Shown here: positions 16,084 through 23,178 of the stretch, one piece after another
How positions within the stretch are numbered: position 1 is the stretch's first letter
Layout of the letters: every line of letters starts with the position of its first letter
Source: Steroidobacter gossypii
GTDB lineage: Bacteria; Pseudomonadota; Gammaproteobacteria; Steroidobacterales; Steroidobacteraceae
Assembly: GCF_016801985.1 (NCBI RefSeq)
Contig: NZ_JAEVLS010000002.1
Coordinates: 1,240,001-1,304,000 of the forward strand
Direction: 5' to 3'
Length of the DNA: 64,000 nucleotides
Made by a program: the position numbers and the translations under genes
The notes under the pieces: model-generated
Databases searched by the model: none
Seen by the model: only the letters and a program-made list of their open reading frames with translations
Told to the model about the DNA's origin: nothing

Positions 16084-16452
16084 TCACCACCACTTGAAAG
16101 GATTGGAAGACTCGGGCCGCTTCGGCTTCGGCTCCGGCGCCTGCGCGGGCTTCGGCTCCGGGTCCGGCGCGGGCGTGGGCGCGGGCGCTGGTTTCGGCGA
16201 CGGCTTGCCATCCGGCCCGAAGAGTCGACCCAACTCCATCAGCCGTTGCTGTGCGCCGGGCGCATTCATGAGCAACGTTCCGCAGCCCCGATAACCCGTC
16301 GTCGGCGGACAGACGATGAAATGTTTCTTCGGATAAGCGGGCCGGCCCTTCCCATCCCCATCGGGATCCAACTTTGTCCGCGCCTCCGATGCATGCAGTT
16401 CCGCCGTGCGCTTGCACAGCGGGCAATCGATTTCCCCGACTGGCTCTTTCAT
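16084..16452 (-). CDS. Zinc-ribbon phage protein with Pro/Ala/Lys-rich tail
   Basis: The product is 122 aa from ATG 16452, which shares its A with the previous stop (TGATG). Residues 9-12 give CPLC, and later VCPP and RGCGT supply two more Cys, suggesting a zinc ribbon. The last 35 residues are a repeat-like Pro-Lys/Pro-Ala/Pro-Glu tail (KPAPAPTPAPDPEPK) ending in NPFKWW, probably extended and protein- or membrane-binding. Function unknown. Confidence 0.6.
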   Translation of the reverse strand: MKEPVGEIDCPLCKRTAELHASEARTKLDPDGDGKGRPAYPKKHFIVCPPTTGYRGCGTLLMNAPGAQQRLMELGRLFGPDGKPSPKPAPAPTPAPDPEPKPAQAPEPKPKRPESSNPFKWW

Positions 16453-16748
16453 CACTCGCCCCCTTGCACTGTTAGCAATCGGCACATGGTGCCATCCGCT
16501 CCCATGGTTCTAAGTAGCGCCGCCGTTTCCGGTCCGCATGCGCCGATCCGCTCTAACTGCGCCCGCGTTGGCGAAAATCCAATGGCCAAGCGTAACGTCA
16601 GCGCGCCGAGCCTATCGATTCGCGCCTCCAACTCATCGAGCGCCGTTCCTATCGCGATCAGATCCTTATCGATCCCGAACATCTTCGCCCTCGGATCCGA
16701 CGCGCGACGTTGGATTGCGTCGCGCGCCGCTGCTAATGCATCAGCCAT
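16452..16748 (-). CDS. Small helical phage protein, 98 aa
   Basis: It overlaps the Rep 3' end by 16 nt and is coupled to the next gene. It is Ala/Leu/Arg-rich and helical, with three Cys-containing positions in the second half (IGACGPE, GTMCRLL). No membrane span is present. It may be a replication accessory protein. Unrecognised. Confidence 0.5.
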   Translation of the reverse strand: MADALAAARDAIQRRASDPRAKMFGIDKDLIAIGTALDELEARIDRLGALTLRLAIGFSPTRAQLERIGACGPETAALLRTMGADGTMCRLLTVQGGE

Positions 16749-18391
16749 CTATCCTCACCTCTCGATTCGCGTACAGTTATTGACACGGGTCCAAGGGAAG
16801 GCACCGGAGCCGCCGCAACTACACCAGCAGAGCGCATTTCCGAATCCCAGGAACCGGGTCCACGCGCGGCCGGTGCCTTCCGTTGAATCCGCCAGCACTT
16901 CGTGCGCGTTCTAACTCGCACGGCCACCGACTGAACCCCCGCGATCTGCGGGCCGCGCAGTTCATCGTATTGATTCATCTCGCCGGTGACTTCGGTCCAT
17001 GGCTGAATGTTTCCTTTCCTTCCGCGCTCGATTCCTCCAAGGGCAACGACAAATTGCGACCACTCGCCCGCGTCTGCCGCTGCGCGCGCTTCCCCCATTG
17101 CATCTGGCACGACAACATCACGGAGCCGTCGTAACTCACGCCACACCGTAACTTGTGGACCCCCGATCTGCTGGAACTGGCGAATTCCATGCGCAGACGC
17201 CCAAGCGCCCACCCGATGGCACGATTCCGCAGCCGTTTCACCTGACGTTTCATAGTCCTCTCCTACTTCGAAGCCATCGATATTTTTGCTCACGTACTTC
17301 GCGACATAGCCGCACGCTGACCCCTTGTGTGGATCAATGCGCTTGAACTTCGCGCGATGTTTCTTTGCGCCCGGCTCGTCCCGATATTCCGACAGCCAGT
17401 GACCACCGAGTACCGCGCGCACCGTGGCCACGTTTGTTTCTTTCATGAAGAGGACCATATGCCAATGTGGCGTGCCGTCATGATGCGGTTCGGCGACTCT
17501 GAATCCGTATATGAGTATTTTCAGCCGCGCCAGCTTGGCGCGAGCGCGCGCCCACATTTTGCACAGCCACTGCTGGCCATCTCGCGGCGCGAATCCCGCG
17601 AATCGTTCGTTGGGCGTTCCGTCCGCATGCGTCCGGTGGTACGCGGATGGACATGTCAGCGTGACGAACTCGGCGACATGCCCCGCGACCGCTGCGACCT
17701 CTTCGAAGCCACGCAAGCGCGTCATCAGCTCCGCGCGCCGGATTTCTGGATTGGCGTTACTTTTTTGCCGCACCTCCCAGAGTTCTAGCTGATCGCCGGC
17801 ATCGCTGACCGCAACCAATTCCTTGAGCAGCGCTTCGGCCCGTTTGTTTCTTTTGCGCCGATGGATCACTGCCCGGTCGCTGGCGTACACCTGCCGCTGT
17901 CGATGCACGACACCGAGCAGCCGCAGATGCGTTTCCGCTGTGCGCGTGTACGCGCGCCGCATCTGCCGCCGCCACCAGTATTCGTCCTGCAGACGACGCA
18001 CGACGCCGACCAGGGAGCACATCGGCCCGTCTTCCCCGTGTGTGCGCGCCTGCGGCGGTTCGATGCCCAAGGCGCGGGCATGCTCGATCATTGCGCTTAC
18101 GCGATTGATGCGCAGACAGGTATCGGCCGCGCTGCGCGCGCGTTCCCTGATCGCATCTTCATCAAACGCGAGATTGATGCGCTCGCGCGTGGCTTGCTGC
18201 CACTGCGCCGATAGATCGAGATTGGCTTTCGCGGCCGGCGACAGGCCATCCGCGTGACGGATGCCCGGATACTTTGGGCCGCTGCTCGCGATGGAATACC
18301 ACCGCGCGCGCACGTCGCCCTGCAGATCCTCCGGGAAGCGTGCGATCAGCCGTTCGGCCCACCGATCCGGCGGATCAGGCGCAAGTTCCAT
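16733..18391 (-). CDS. Rolling-circle replication initiator (phage gpA-type HUH endonuclease)
   Basis: The product is 552 aa. Motif I (EFVTLTCPSAYH) is at about residues 241-252. The HUH motif is at residues 309-311 within EPHHDGTPHWHMVLFM. The motif III helix SACGYVAKYVSKNI carries two Tyr (362 and 366), the YxxxY of superfamily I Rep proteins such as phiX174/P2 gpA and PM2 P12. It would nick the origin, form a 5'-phosphotyrosine link and drive rolling-circle synthesis. It heads the leftward block. A GGAATGTTTCC pseudo-palindrome lies within 15 nt of the start codon. The nick site itself was not identified. Confidence 0.9.
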   Translation of the reverse strand: MELAPDPPDRWAERLIARFPEDLQGDVRARWYSIASSGPKYPGIRHADGLSPAAKANLDLSAQWQQATRERINLAFDEDAIRERARSAADTCLRINRVSAMIEHARALGIEPPQARTHGEDGPMCSLVGVVRRLQDEYWWRRQMRRAYTRTAETHLRLLGVVHRQRQVYASDRAVIHRRKRNKRAEALLKELVAVSDAGDQLELWEVRQKSNANPEIRRAELMTRLRGFEEVAAVAGHVAEFVTLTCPSAYHRTHADGTPNERFAGFAPRDGQQWLCKMWARARAKLARLKILIYGFRVAEPHHDGTPHWHMVLFMKETNVATVRAVLGGHWLSEYRDEPGAKKHRAKFKRIDPHKGSACGYVAKYVSKNIDGFEVGEDYETSGETAAESCHRVGAWASAHGIRQFQQIGGPQVTVWRELRRLRDVVVPDAMGEARAAADAGEWSQFVVALGGIERGRKGNIQPWTEVTGEMNQYDELRGPQIAGVQSVAVRVRTRTKCWRIQRKAPAARGPGSWDSEMRSAGVVAAAPVPSLGPVSITVRESRGEDRWLMH

Positions 18392-18392
18392 A

Positions 18393-18405
18393 GGGAATGT
18401 TTCCT
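18393..18405. promoter_or_regulatory. Pseudo-palindrome at the rep start (candidate operator, copy 1)
   Basis: GGGAATGTTTCCT is nearly symmetric (GGAA-TGT-TTCC) and abuts the Rep start codon. A near-identical copy lies at 18905-18917. It could be an operator for autoregulation of the replication gene, or part of its translation start. Confidence 0.4.
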
Positions 18406-18490
18406 AACGGTTCGGGGGGCGGGCGCTCGCCGCGCTTCTCTTGATGACTCGACTGACGCGAGCGCCCGAGCCCCCGACACCGGTCTCAGA

Positions 18491-18826
18491 TCACGCCGCC
18501 ACCACCAGCCGCACACTCAGATCCCGCATCGCTTGCTCGTAAGCGCGCTCCTGCTGCAGAAGGTCATACGCTTCCTGGGCCTTCTCGATTCGCCGACGCT
18601 GCAAATCCGCACGCTTGCGGATGGCGATACGCAACGCCTGAGCGCGCACCTTGTGAAAGATCACATCGACCTCTCTCATCTGCTCCGGCGTGAGCAGTTC
18701 ATCGGCCGGAGCCCGACCGATCCGCTCCAGACAGGCCAGTTCCAATGGCGAGAGCAATTGCCGCGATGCTTGGGTGAGCGACTCCGCAGCCGCGTCGATA
18801 GCCGTAAACGTTTGCTGATTTCTCAC
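18491..18826 (-). CDS. Hypothetical helical phage protein, first gene of the leftward block
   Basis: The product is 111 aa from GTG 18826, with GAAGGA six to eight nt upstream. It is almost wholly helical and charged (ELACLERIGRAPADELLTPEQ, then KRADLQRRRIEKAQEAYDLLQQERAYEQ), with coiled-coil character in the second half. No membrane span or recognised domain is present. It lies about 100 bp upstream of rep and may be a copy-control or DNA-binding accessory protein. Confidence 0.5.
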   Translation of the reverse strand: MRNQQTFTAIDAAAESLTQASRQLLSPLELACLERIGRAPADELLTPEQMREVDVIFHKVRAQALRIAIRKRADLQRRRIEKAQEAYDLLQQERAYEQAMRDLSVRLVVAA

Positions 18827-19313
18827 AGGTATTCCTTCAGTCGCGATGTCGCCGCTGGACGTGGCGCGGCCCCCGTGAGCGCGACCTCGGAGCAGGACAG
18901 GGAGAGGAATGTTTCCTGTCGTCCTTGGGTGCCGCGCCACGTGGAAAACGCTACGCGCCGGGCACCAATGCCCGCAACGGGCCGGAGTGCGACGTTCCCT
19001 GAATGTTTGCTCGCGGCTTAAGGGTCTGCCCTTCCGTGGGCGGCGCTGGCATGATTGCCGTGCGACCTGTCCTGTGATTGGAGGAATGAAACCGTGTTCT
19101 ATCTCACACTTGTTATTTTTTCTTCAGCGGCGCATGCTTCGCGCCAGCCTGATCGGTGGCGCGCGAAAACGCCTTGTTTTCCAGTGTTTCGACGCGCTGT
19201 GACGTTCGCGAAATCATTCTCATCGGGCACCATGCCCGCACGCGAATGTTTCTATGCCGCGCGCATCTCTCGAAAAAAACAGCGCGAAAGGCATGCGCGA
19301 GCGAGAGAAATCA
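18827..19313. other. Right-end non-coding region of the prophage (possible promoter/origin region)
   Basis: About 490 bp between the first leftward gene and the right attachment site. Only very short frames are open (for example 33 and 43 codons on the minus strand) and none has a ribosome site. The region holds the second AGGAATGTTTCCT copy, a GAATGTTTC copy at 19244-19252 and GAATGTTTG at 19001. It should contain the main leftward promoter and perhaps the rolling-circle origin, but I could not pinpoint either. Confidence 0.4.
18905..18917. promoter_or_regulatory. Pseudo-palindrome upstream of the leftward block (candidate operator, copy 2)
   Basis: AGGAATGTTTCCT has 5-bp arms around TGT and matches the element at the rep start in 12 of 13 positions. 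It lies about 80 bp upstream of the 18826 start codon, a plausible place for control of the leftward transcript. Confidence 0.4.
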
Positions 19314-19341
19314 ATCGGACAACTTACACATTATGCGCCTT
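19314..19341 (-). other. Right attachment junction (dif-like, degenerate XerD arm)
   Basis: On the minus strand the site reads XerC arm AAGGCGCATAA (19341-19331), central TGTGTA (19330-19325), then AGTTGTCCGAT (19324-19314) where an XerD arm should be. The XerC arm and centre match the left dif site. The XerD-side arm is unrelated to dif and lies on the element side, so it is phage-derived. This is the classic pattern of elements integrated by XerC-first recombination at dif (CTX/VGJ-like attP sites). Confidence 0.8.
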
Positions 19342-19437
19342 ATGGAGCTGCCGTTCTCAGGCCTAAGCCCATGCCTCTGGACTCGCTCGTAAGTCTTTGT
19401 TCTGGCGCGACTCGCTATCATAGAATCAGCCTCAAAC

Positions 19438-21177
19438 TCACCGCCAGCCCAACAACACCAGCACCACGGCCACCAGGATCGCCGTCAGCGCCTTCCAGAA
19501 CGCCAACGGATTGCGTTCCAGTAACGGCTGGCGCGTCTTGCGCGTGTACGCCGCGTTGGGATGGCTCAGGTCGTACACAAACTCCGACAGCGCCTGGTAT
19601 CGCTTGTCTGGGTCCGGATGCGTGGCTCTGCGCAAGGTTTCGTCGAACCAGGCTGGAATGTCGCGTTCGTCGTCCAGCAGCGAACGGTACTGCAATCGTC
19701 GTTGTGCGGCCTTGGTGCTGGCCTTGGCGACTTCGGTTCCGAATGGCAGCCGGCCGGAAAGCATTTGATACGCGATGACGCCGAGGGAAAACAAATCCGA
19801 GCGTGACGTGCCCGCGTCGCCCAGAAAGCATTCAGGCGCGGTGTATTGCAACGTCCCTTGCGGCAGACGGTCGACGTCAGCGGCGCTCTCGACGATGCCG
19901 GCGACGCGAGTCGAACCGAAATCCACGATCTTCACCGTACCGGTGCTATCGATCATGATGTTTTCCGGTCGCAAATCCTGATGCAACATCTCCAGCCGAT
20001 GAAACGCCTGCAGGCCCTTGGCAATCTGCTCGACGATGCCGCGTACGGTGGCCAGCTTGGGTTTGGGATGGTCGATCATCCATTGAGTCAGGGTCTGGCC
20101 GTCGATGAATTCGGTGACGGTATAGAGAAAGTTACGTTTGCGCGTCGGCGCGACGGCGCGAACCACATGCGGATTGTCGATGCGTCGCGCGATCCAATCT
20201 TCGAGCAGAAATCGCTCCAGATAAGCCGGATCGCCACGCAGATCGACGGACGGCGTCTTGATGACGACCGGAACTTCGGGGTCGGGTGAATCAGACGTTA
20301 TGTCAATCGCCAGATAGACGTGGCTGCGGCTGCTGATATGGATGTCACGAACGATTCGATAGCCATCAAATGTCATCCGTGGCGCGAGCTCCGGAGGCAA
20401 TGGCAGCTCGCTGAGTTTGTGATGAATCCCGGCGATGTCCGTTTCAGGCAGACTGTCGACACGAATCAGCTGGATGGTGAGGTTATCGTCGCTGCCTTGC
20501 TCAAGCGCTTCAGCCGCGATGGCCTCGGCGACAGCGTCCAAATCGTCGGACGGCTGTGACAACGCGGCGATGATGAACCGCGAGCTGACGTGCTCATGAA
20601 TCCCATCGGTAGCCAGAATGAAAACGTCGCCCTGCCCCACGCTCACCGCGCGATATTCGATTTCGACTTGCGGCTTCACGCCGAGAGCGCGACCGAGATA
20701 GCTCTGGTGCTGGGAAACCCACACGCGATGGTCTTCGGTGAGTTGCTCGAGGGACTGGTCCCGTAACCGGTAGATTCTCGAATCGCCCACATGGAAGATG
20801 TGCGCCGTGGTGGACTTGAGCACCAGCGCGCTCAGCGTGCAGACATAGCCGCGGTCCTGATCGTATCGATATTGGCTCTGGCGTGTTTGCGAGTACAGCC
20901 AGGAGTTGATGGCCGTGAGCACACGCTGCGCCGAATGTTTCACCGACCACGCCGGCGACGTGCAGTAATAGTCCTCAAGGAAGCCTTTGACGGCCGCTTC
21001 GCTTGCGATCTGGCTGACGTTGCTGCTGCTCACACCGTCGGCCAACACGACGGCGATCCCTTTGGCGGTCAGTTGCGGCTCGTCAGGGATGCAGGCGCCG
21101 TGAAAGTCCTGATTGGTTTCCTTGCGGCCCGGGTCGGAATGCTGCCCAAGGGTGATTGCCAATCGCGTGGGCAGCAT
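19438..21177 (-). CDS. PP2C phosphatase - Ser/Thr kinase fusion with C-terminal membrane anchor
   Basis: The product is 579 aa. Residues 1-240 are a PP2C domain with VVLADGVSSS, FHVGDSRIYRL, LATDGIHEH and GSDDNLTIQL. Residues 270-530 are a Hanks-type kinase with Lys in VVIKTPS, catalytic loop HQDLRPENIMI and IVDFGSTRV. One span ends the protein (FWKALTAILVAVVLVLLGW). The same fusion occurs in nitrate/nitrite assimilation loci of Pseudomonas, and here the next upstream gene, 9 nt away, is a formate/nitrite channel. Opposing kinase and phosphatase activities on a transport or nitrogen target are likely. Confidence 0.88.
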   Translation of the reverse strand: MLPTRLAITLGQHSDPGRKETNQDFHGACIPDEPQLTAKGIAVVLADGVSSSNVSQIASEAAVKGFLEDYYCTSPAWSVKHSAQRVLTAINSWLYSQTRQSQYRYDQDRGYVCTLSALVLKSTTAHIFHVGDSRIYRLRDQSLEQLTEDHRVWVSQHQSYLGRALGVKPQVEIEYRAVSVGQGDVFILATDGIHEHVSSRFIIAALSQPSDDLDAVAEAIAAEALEQGSDDNLTIQLIRVDSLPETDIAGIHHKLSELPLPPELAPRMTFDGYRIVRDIHISSRSHVYLAIDITSDSPDPEVPVVIKTPSVDLRGDPAYLERFLLEDWIARRIDNPHVVRAVAPTRKRNFLYTVTEFIDGQTLTQWMIDHPKPKLATVRGIVEQIAKGLQAFHRLEMLHQDLRPENIMIDSTGTVKIVDFGSTRVAGIVESAADVDRLPQGTLQYTAPECFLGDAGTSRSDLFSLGVIAYQMLSGRLPFGTEVAKASTKAAQRRLQYRSLLDDERDIPAWFDETLRRATHPDPDKRYQALSEFVYDLSHPNAAYTRKTRQPLLERNPLAFWKALTAILVAVVLVLLGWR

Positions 21178-21186
21178 GCCGTTGGA

Positions 21187-22011
21187 TCAAGCAGCGCGCG
21201 GGAACGCTTTTTTCTTCGCGCCCGTGCGCAAGTGCGTCGAATAGAGCGTCAATCCAGTAAAGGCGAGCCCGCCGACCAGATTGCCGATCACCGTGGGCAA
21301 TTCGTTCCAGACGATGTAGTCCATCACGGAAAAGTTGCCGCCCATGATCAGCGCGGACGGAAATAGAAACATATTCACGACCGAGTGCTCGAAGGTCATG
21401 GCGAAGAACACCATGATGGGCATCCACATGGCAATGACCTTGCCGCTCACGGACGTGGAAATCATCGCGCCGACCACGCCCGTGGAGACCATCCAATTAC
21501 ACAGCACGCCCCGGATGAACAGCGTGAGCATGCCCGCCGCGCCATATTCTTTGTAACCCAGGGTGCGTGCCTCGCCGATGCCGGCGATGACTTTGCCGAC
21601 TGCGTTCGGCTCGGTCGAAAATCCGTTCGTGAACACGATCGACATCATCACGGCCACCGTCACCGCACCGGCGAGGTTGCCCGTGAACACCAGGCCCCAG
21701 TTCTTCAACACGCCGCCGAGCGTCACGCCGGGTCGTTTGTCGATCAGCGCCAATGGCGACAGCACGAAGACGCCGGTCAACAGATCGAAGCCCAGCAGGT
21801 ACAGCATGCAGAAGCCCACAGGAAACAGAATCGCGCCGATGATCGGATAGCCGGTCTGCTGAGAGACCGCAACCGCGAACACCGCCGCCAGCGCCAGAAT
21901 GGCGCCGGCCATGTAGGCGCGAATCAAAGTGTCGCGGGTCGACATGAAAACTTTGGATTCTCCCGCGTCCACCATCTTGGTGACGAATTCGGACGGTGCC
22001 AGATAAGACAT
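21187..22011 (-). CDS. Formate/nitrite transporter (FNT family, NirC/FocA-like)
   Basis: The product is 274 aa from ATG 22011 (SYLAPSEFVTKMVDAGESKV), which is the family's usual N-terminus; the longer frame to 22188 is unlikely. Six hydrophobic spans and FNT signatures are visible: GAILFPVGFCMLYLLGFDLLTGVF, NLAGA, then GVLCNWMV, FAMTFEHSVVNMF and NLVGGLAFTG. It is a pentameric channel for small anions such as nitrite or formate. The adjoining kinase/phosphatase suggests nitrite and post-translational control, which is inference. Confidence 0.88.
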   Translation of the reverse strand: MSYLAPSEFVTKMVDAGESKVFMSTRDTLIRAYMAGAILALAAVFAVAVSQQTGYPIIGAILFPVGFCMLYLLGFDLLTGVFVLSPLALIDKRPGVTLGGVLKNWGLVFTGNLAGAVTVAVMMSIVFTNGFSTEPNAVGKVIAGIGEARTLGYKEYGAAGMLTLFIRGVLCNWMVSTGVVGAMISTSVSGKVIAMWMPIMVFFAMTFEHSVVNMFLFPSALIMGGNFSVMDYIVWNELPTVIGNLVGGLAFTGLTLYSTHLRTGAKKKAFPRAA

Positions 22012-22542
22012 GGTTGTTCTAACGCCTCTTGAATGTGCGCGATTGGGATAACGGGGCTGGGATCGGTTCACTCGGCGCGTGACGCGAAGCGAGTGATGGG
22101 CGGGATCAGGAATGGCCCGCCATGGCAGCTGTGCCCTGTCGACCCGTCGTTGGATCGAACCTTCAGCGAGGAGCAAGTGCCATGCCAAGGATCGAAACAG
22201 GCATGGCGAGATGAAAGGCGGCGCAGATTGCGACTTGAAGCCGCCTTATTGACGTTTATATCGACGGATGACGCAATCGCGTGCGCCGTTACGGTGCAGT
22301 GAATAGAAGCTTCTGCCCCGTTCGAGATCAGCCCCCCGCGGCCAGATGCGAGACGAGATTCATCAGCGCGGCCGCGACGATGGCCACGGAGGACACGACG
22401 CGAAACCCGGAGCGGAATGGATGCTTGGCGAACATGGGTCAACGTTAGTCCGTTTGCCCCGCGAGCTCTAATCGTTTGTGCTTTTCGGGCTGATCGAGCG
22501 GCTCTATCATTCCCCCCTCCCCGGCTACCCATAGCTCGCCCG
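22012..22542. other. Intergenic region between FNT gene and lysE-like gene
   Basis: About 530 bp with divergent flanking genes, so it should contain both promoters. It holds one small minus-strand open frame described separately and a CCCTCCCC octamer at 22515-22522 in KOPS orientation. No clear hairpin or repeat was seen. Confidence 0.35.
22328..22435 (-). CDS. Possible tiny membrane protein, 35 aa
   Basis: The frame codes for a basic N-terminus (FAKHPFRSGFR) and one hydrophobic span (VVSSVAIVAAALMNLVSHL). No ribosome site is visible ahead of the ATG, and GC-rich DNA readily gives such frames, so it may be spurious. Confidence 0.25.
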   Translation of the reverse strand: MFAKHPFRSGFRVVSSVAIVAAALMNLVSHLAAGG

Positions 22543-23175
22543 ATGCCGACCTCCACGGATCACATGCAGTTCGCTCTGGTGGCTTTGGCCATGGTGCTCA
22601 CGCCCGGGCCGAACATGATCTATCTGGTATCGCGCGCCATCTGTCAGGGCCGGTGGGCGGGACTGATCTCGCTAGGCGGGATCGCGCTCGGCTTCACGAT
22701 CTATTTGCTGTGCGCGGCGCTAGGCATCACGGCCATCTTCATGTCCGTGCCACTTGCGTATGACGTGCTTCGCATCGCCGGAGCCATCTACCTGCTGTAT
22801 CTGGCGTGGCAGGCCCTCAAGCCCGGTGGGCGATCGCCGTTCGAGGTGCGGGATCTGCCCCAGGACAGTCCGCGGCGACTGTTCGGCATGGGCCTGTTCA
22901 CCAGCTTGTTGAATCCGAAGATCGCGATTCTGTACGTCTCGCTGCTGCCGCAATTCATTCAGCCCGAACACGGCAACGTGTTGCTGCAATCGATGGTGCT
23001 CGGGCTGACTCAGATCATGATCAGCGTGAGCGTGAATGCCGTCATCGTGGTCATGGCGGGCAGCGTGGCTATGTTCTTCGCATCACGCCCCACGTGGCAG
23101 GTCGCGCAGCGCTGGCTGATGGGCACGGTGCTCGCCGGCCTCGCTGTTCGGATGGCCGTCGAATCACGTCGTTAG
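22543..23175 (+). CDS. LysE/RhtB family amino-acid exporter
   Basis: The product is 210 aa; start at ATG 22543. The family N-terminus FALVALAMVLTPGPNMIYLVSR with the TPGPN motif is present, followed by six predicted spans and LLNPKIAILYVSLLPQFI in the middle. Members export amino acids such as threonine, homoserine or lysine by proton motive force. It is convergent with the next gene, 3 nt apart. Confidence 0.88.
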   Translation: MPTSTDHMQFALVALAMVLTPGPNMIYLVSRAICQGRWAGLISLGGIALGFTIYLLCAALGITAIFMSVPLAYDVLRIAGAIYLLYLAWQALKPGGRSPFEVRDLPQDSPRRLFGMGLFTSLLNPKIAILYVSLLPQFIQPEHGNVLLQSMVLGLTQIMISVSVNAVIVVMAGSVAMFFASRPTWQVAQRWLMGTVLAGLAVRMAVESRR

Positions 23176-23178
23176 CGT

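Larger units (their letters stand above)
7793..19324. mobile_element. Xer-integrated prophage of a PM2/FLiP-like (double jelly-roll, membrane-containing) virus, 11.5 kb
   Basis: The element runs from one copy of the six-base Xer crossover region to the equivalent point of the other, 11,532 bp. It has no integrase or recombinase gene. Two small regulators and a lipoprotein read rightward at the left end. All replication, packaging and structural genes read leftward in one tightly overlapping block (18826 to 9827). The diagnostic set is an HUH Rep, an A32/FtsK-HerA-type ATPase, a corticovirus P2-like coat protein, a lytic transglycosylase, and at least seven short proteins with a hydrophobic span. 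The size is close to PM2 (about 10 kb) and FLiP (about 9 kb). No portal, terminase, tail or filamentous coat gene is present. Confidence 0.85.

Noticed and set aside
15889-16914. A 341-codon plus-strand open frame within the prophage
   Set aside because: It is antisense to three coherent overlapping phage genes. Its composition is Arg/Ser/Pro-rich with no recognisable domain.
18909-19202. A 97-codon plus-strand frame at the right end of the prophage
   Set aside because: Although GGAGAGG precedes the ATG, the product has no domain or span and overlaps the candidate operator. I treat the region as non-coding.
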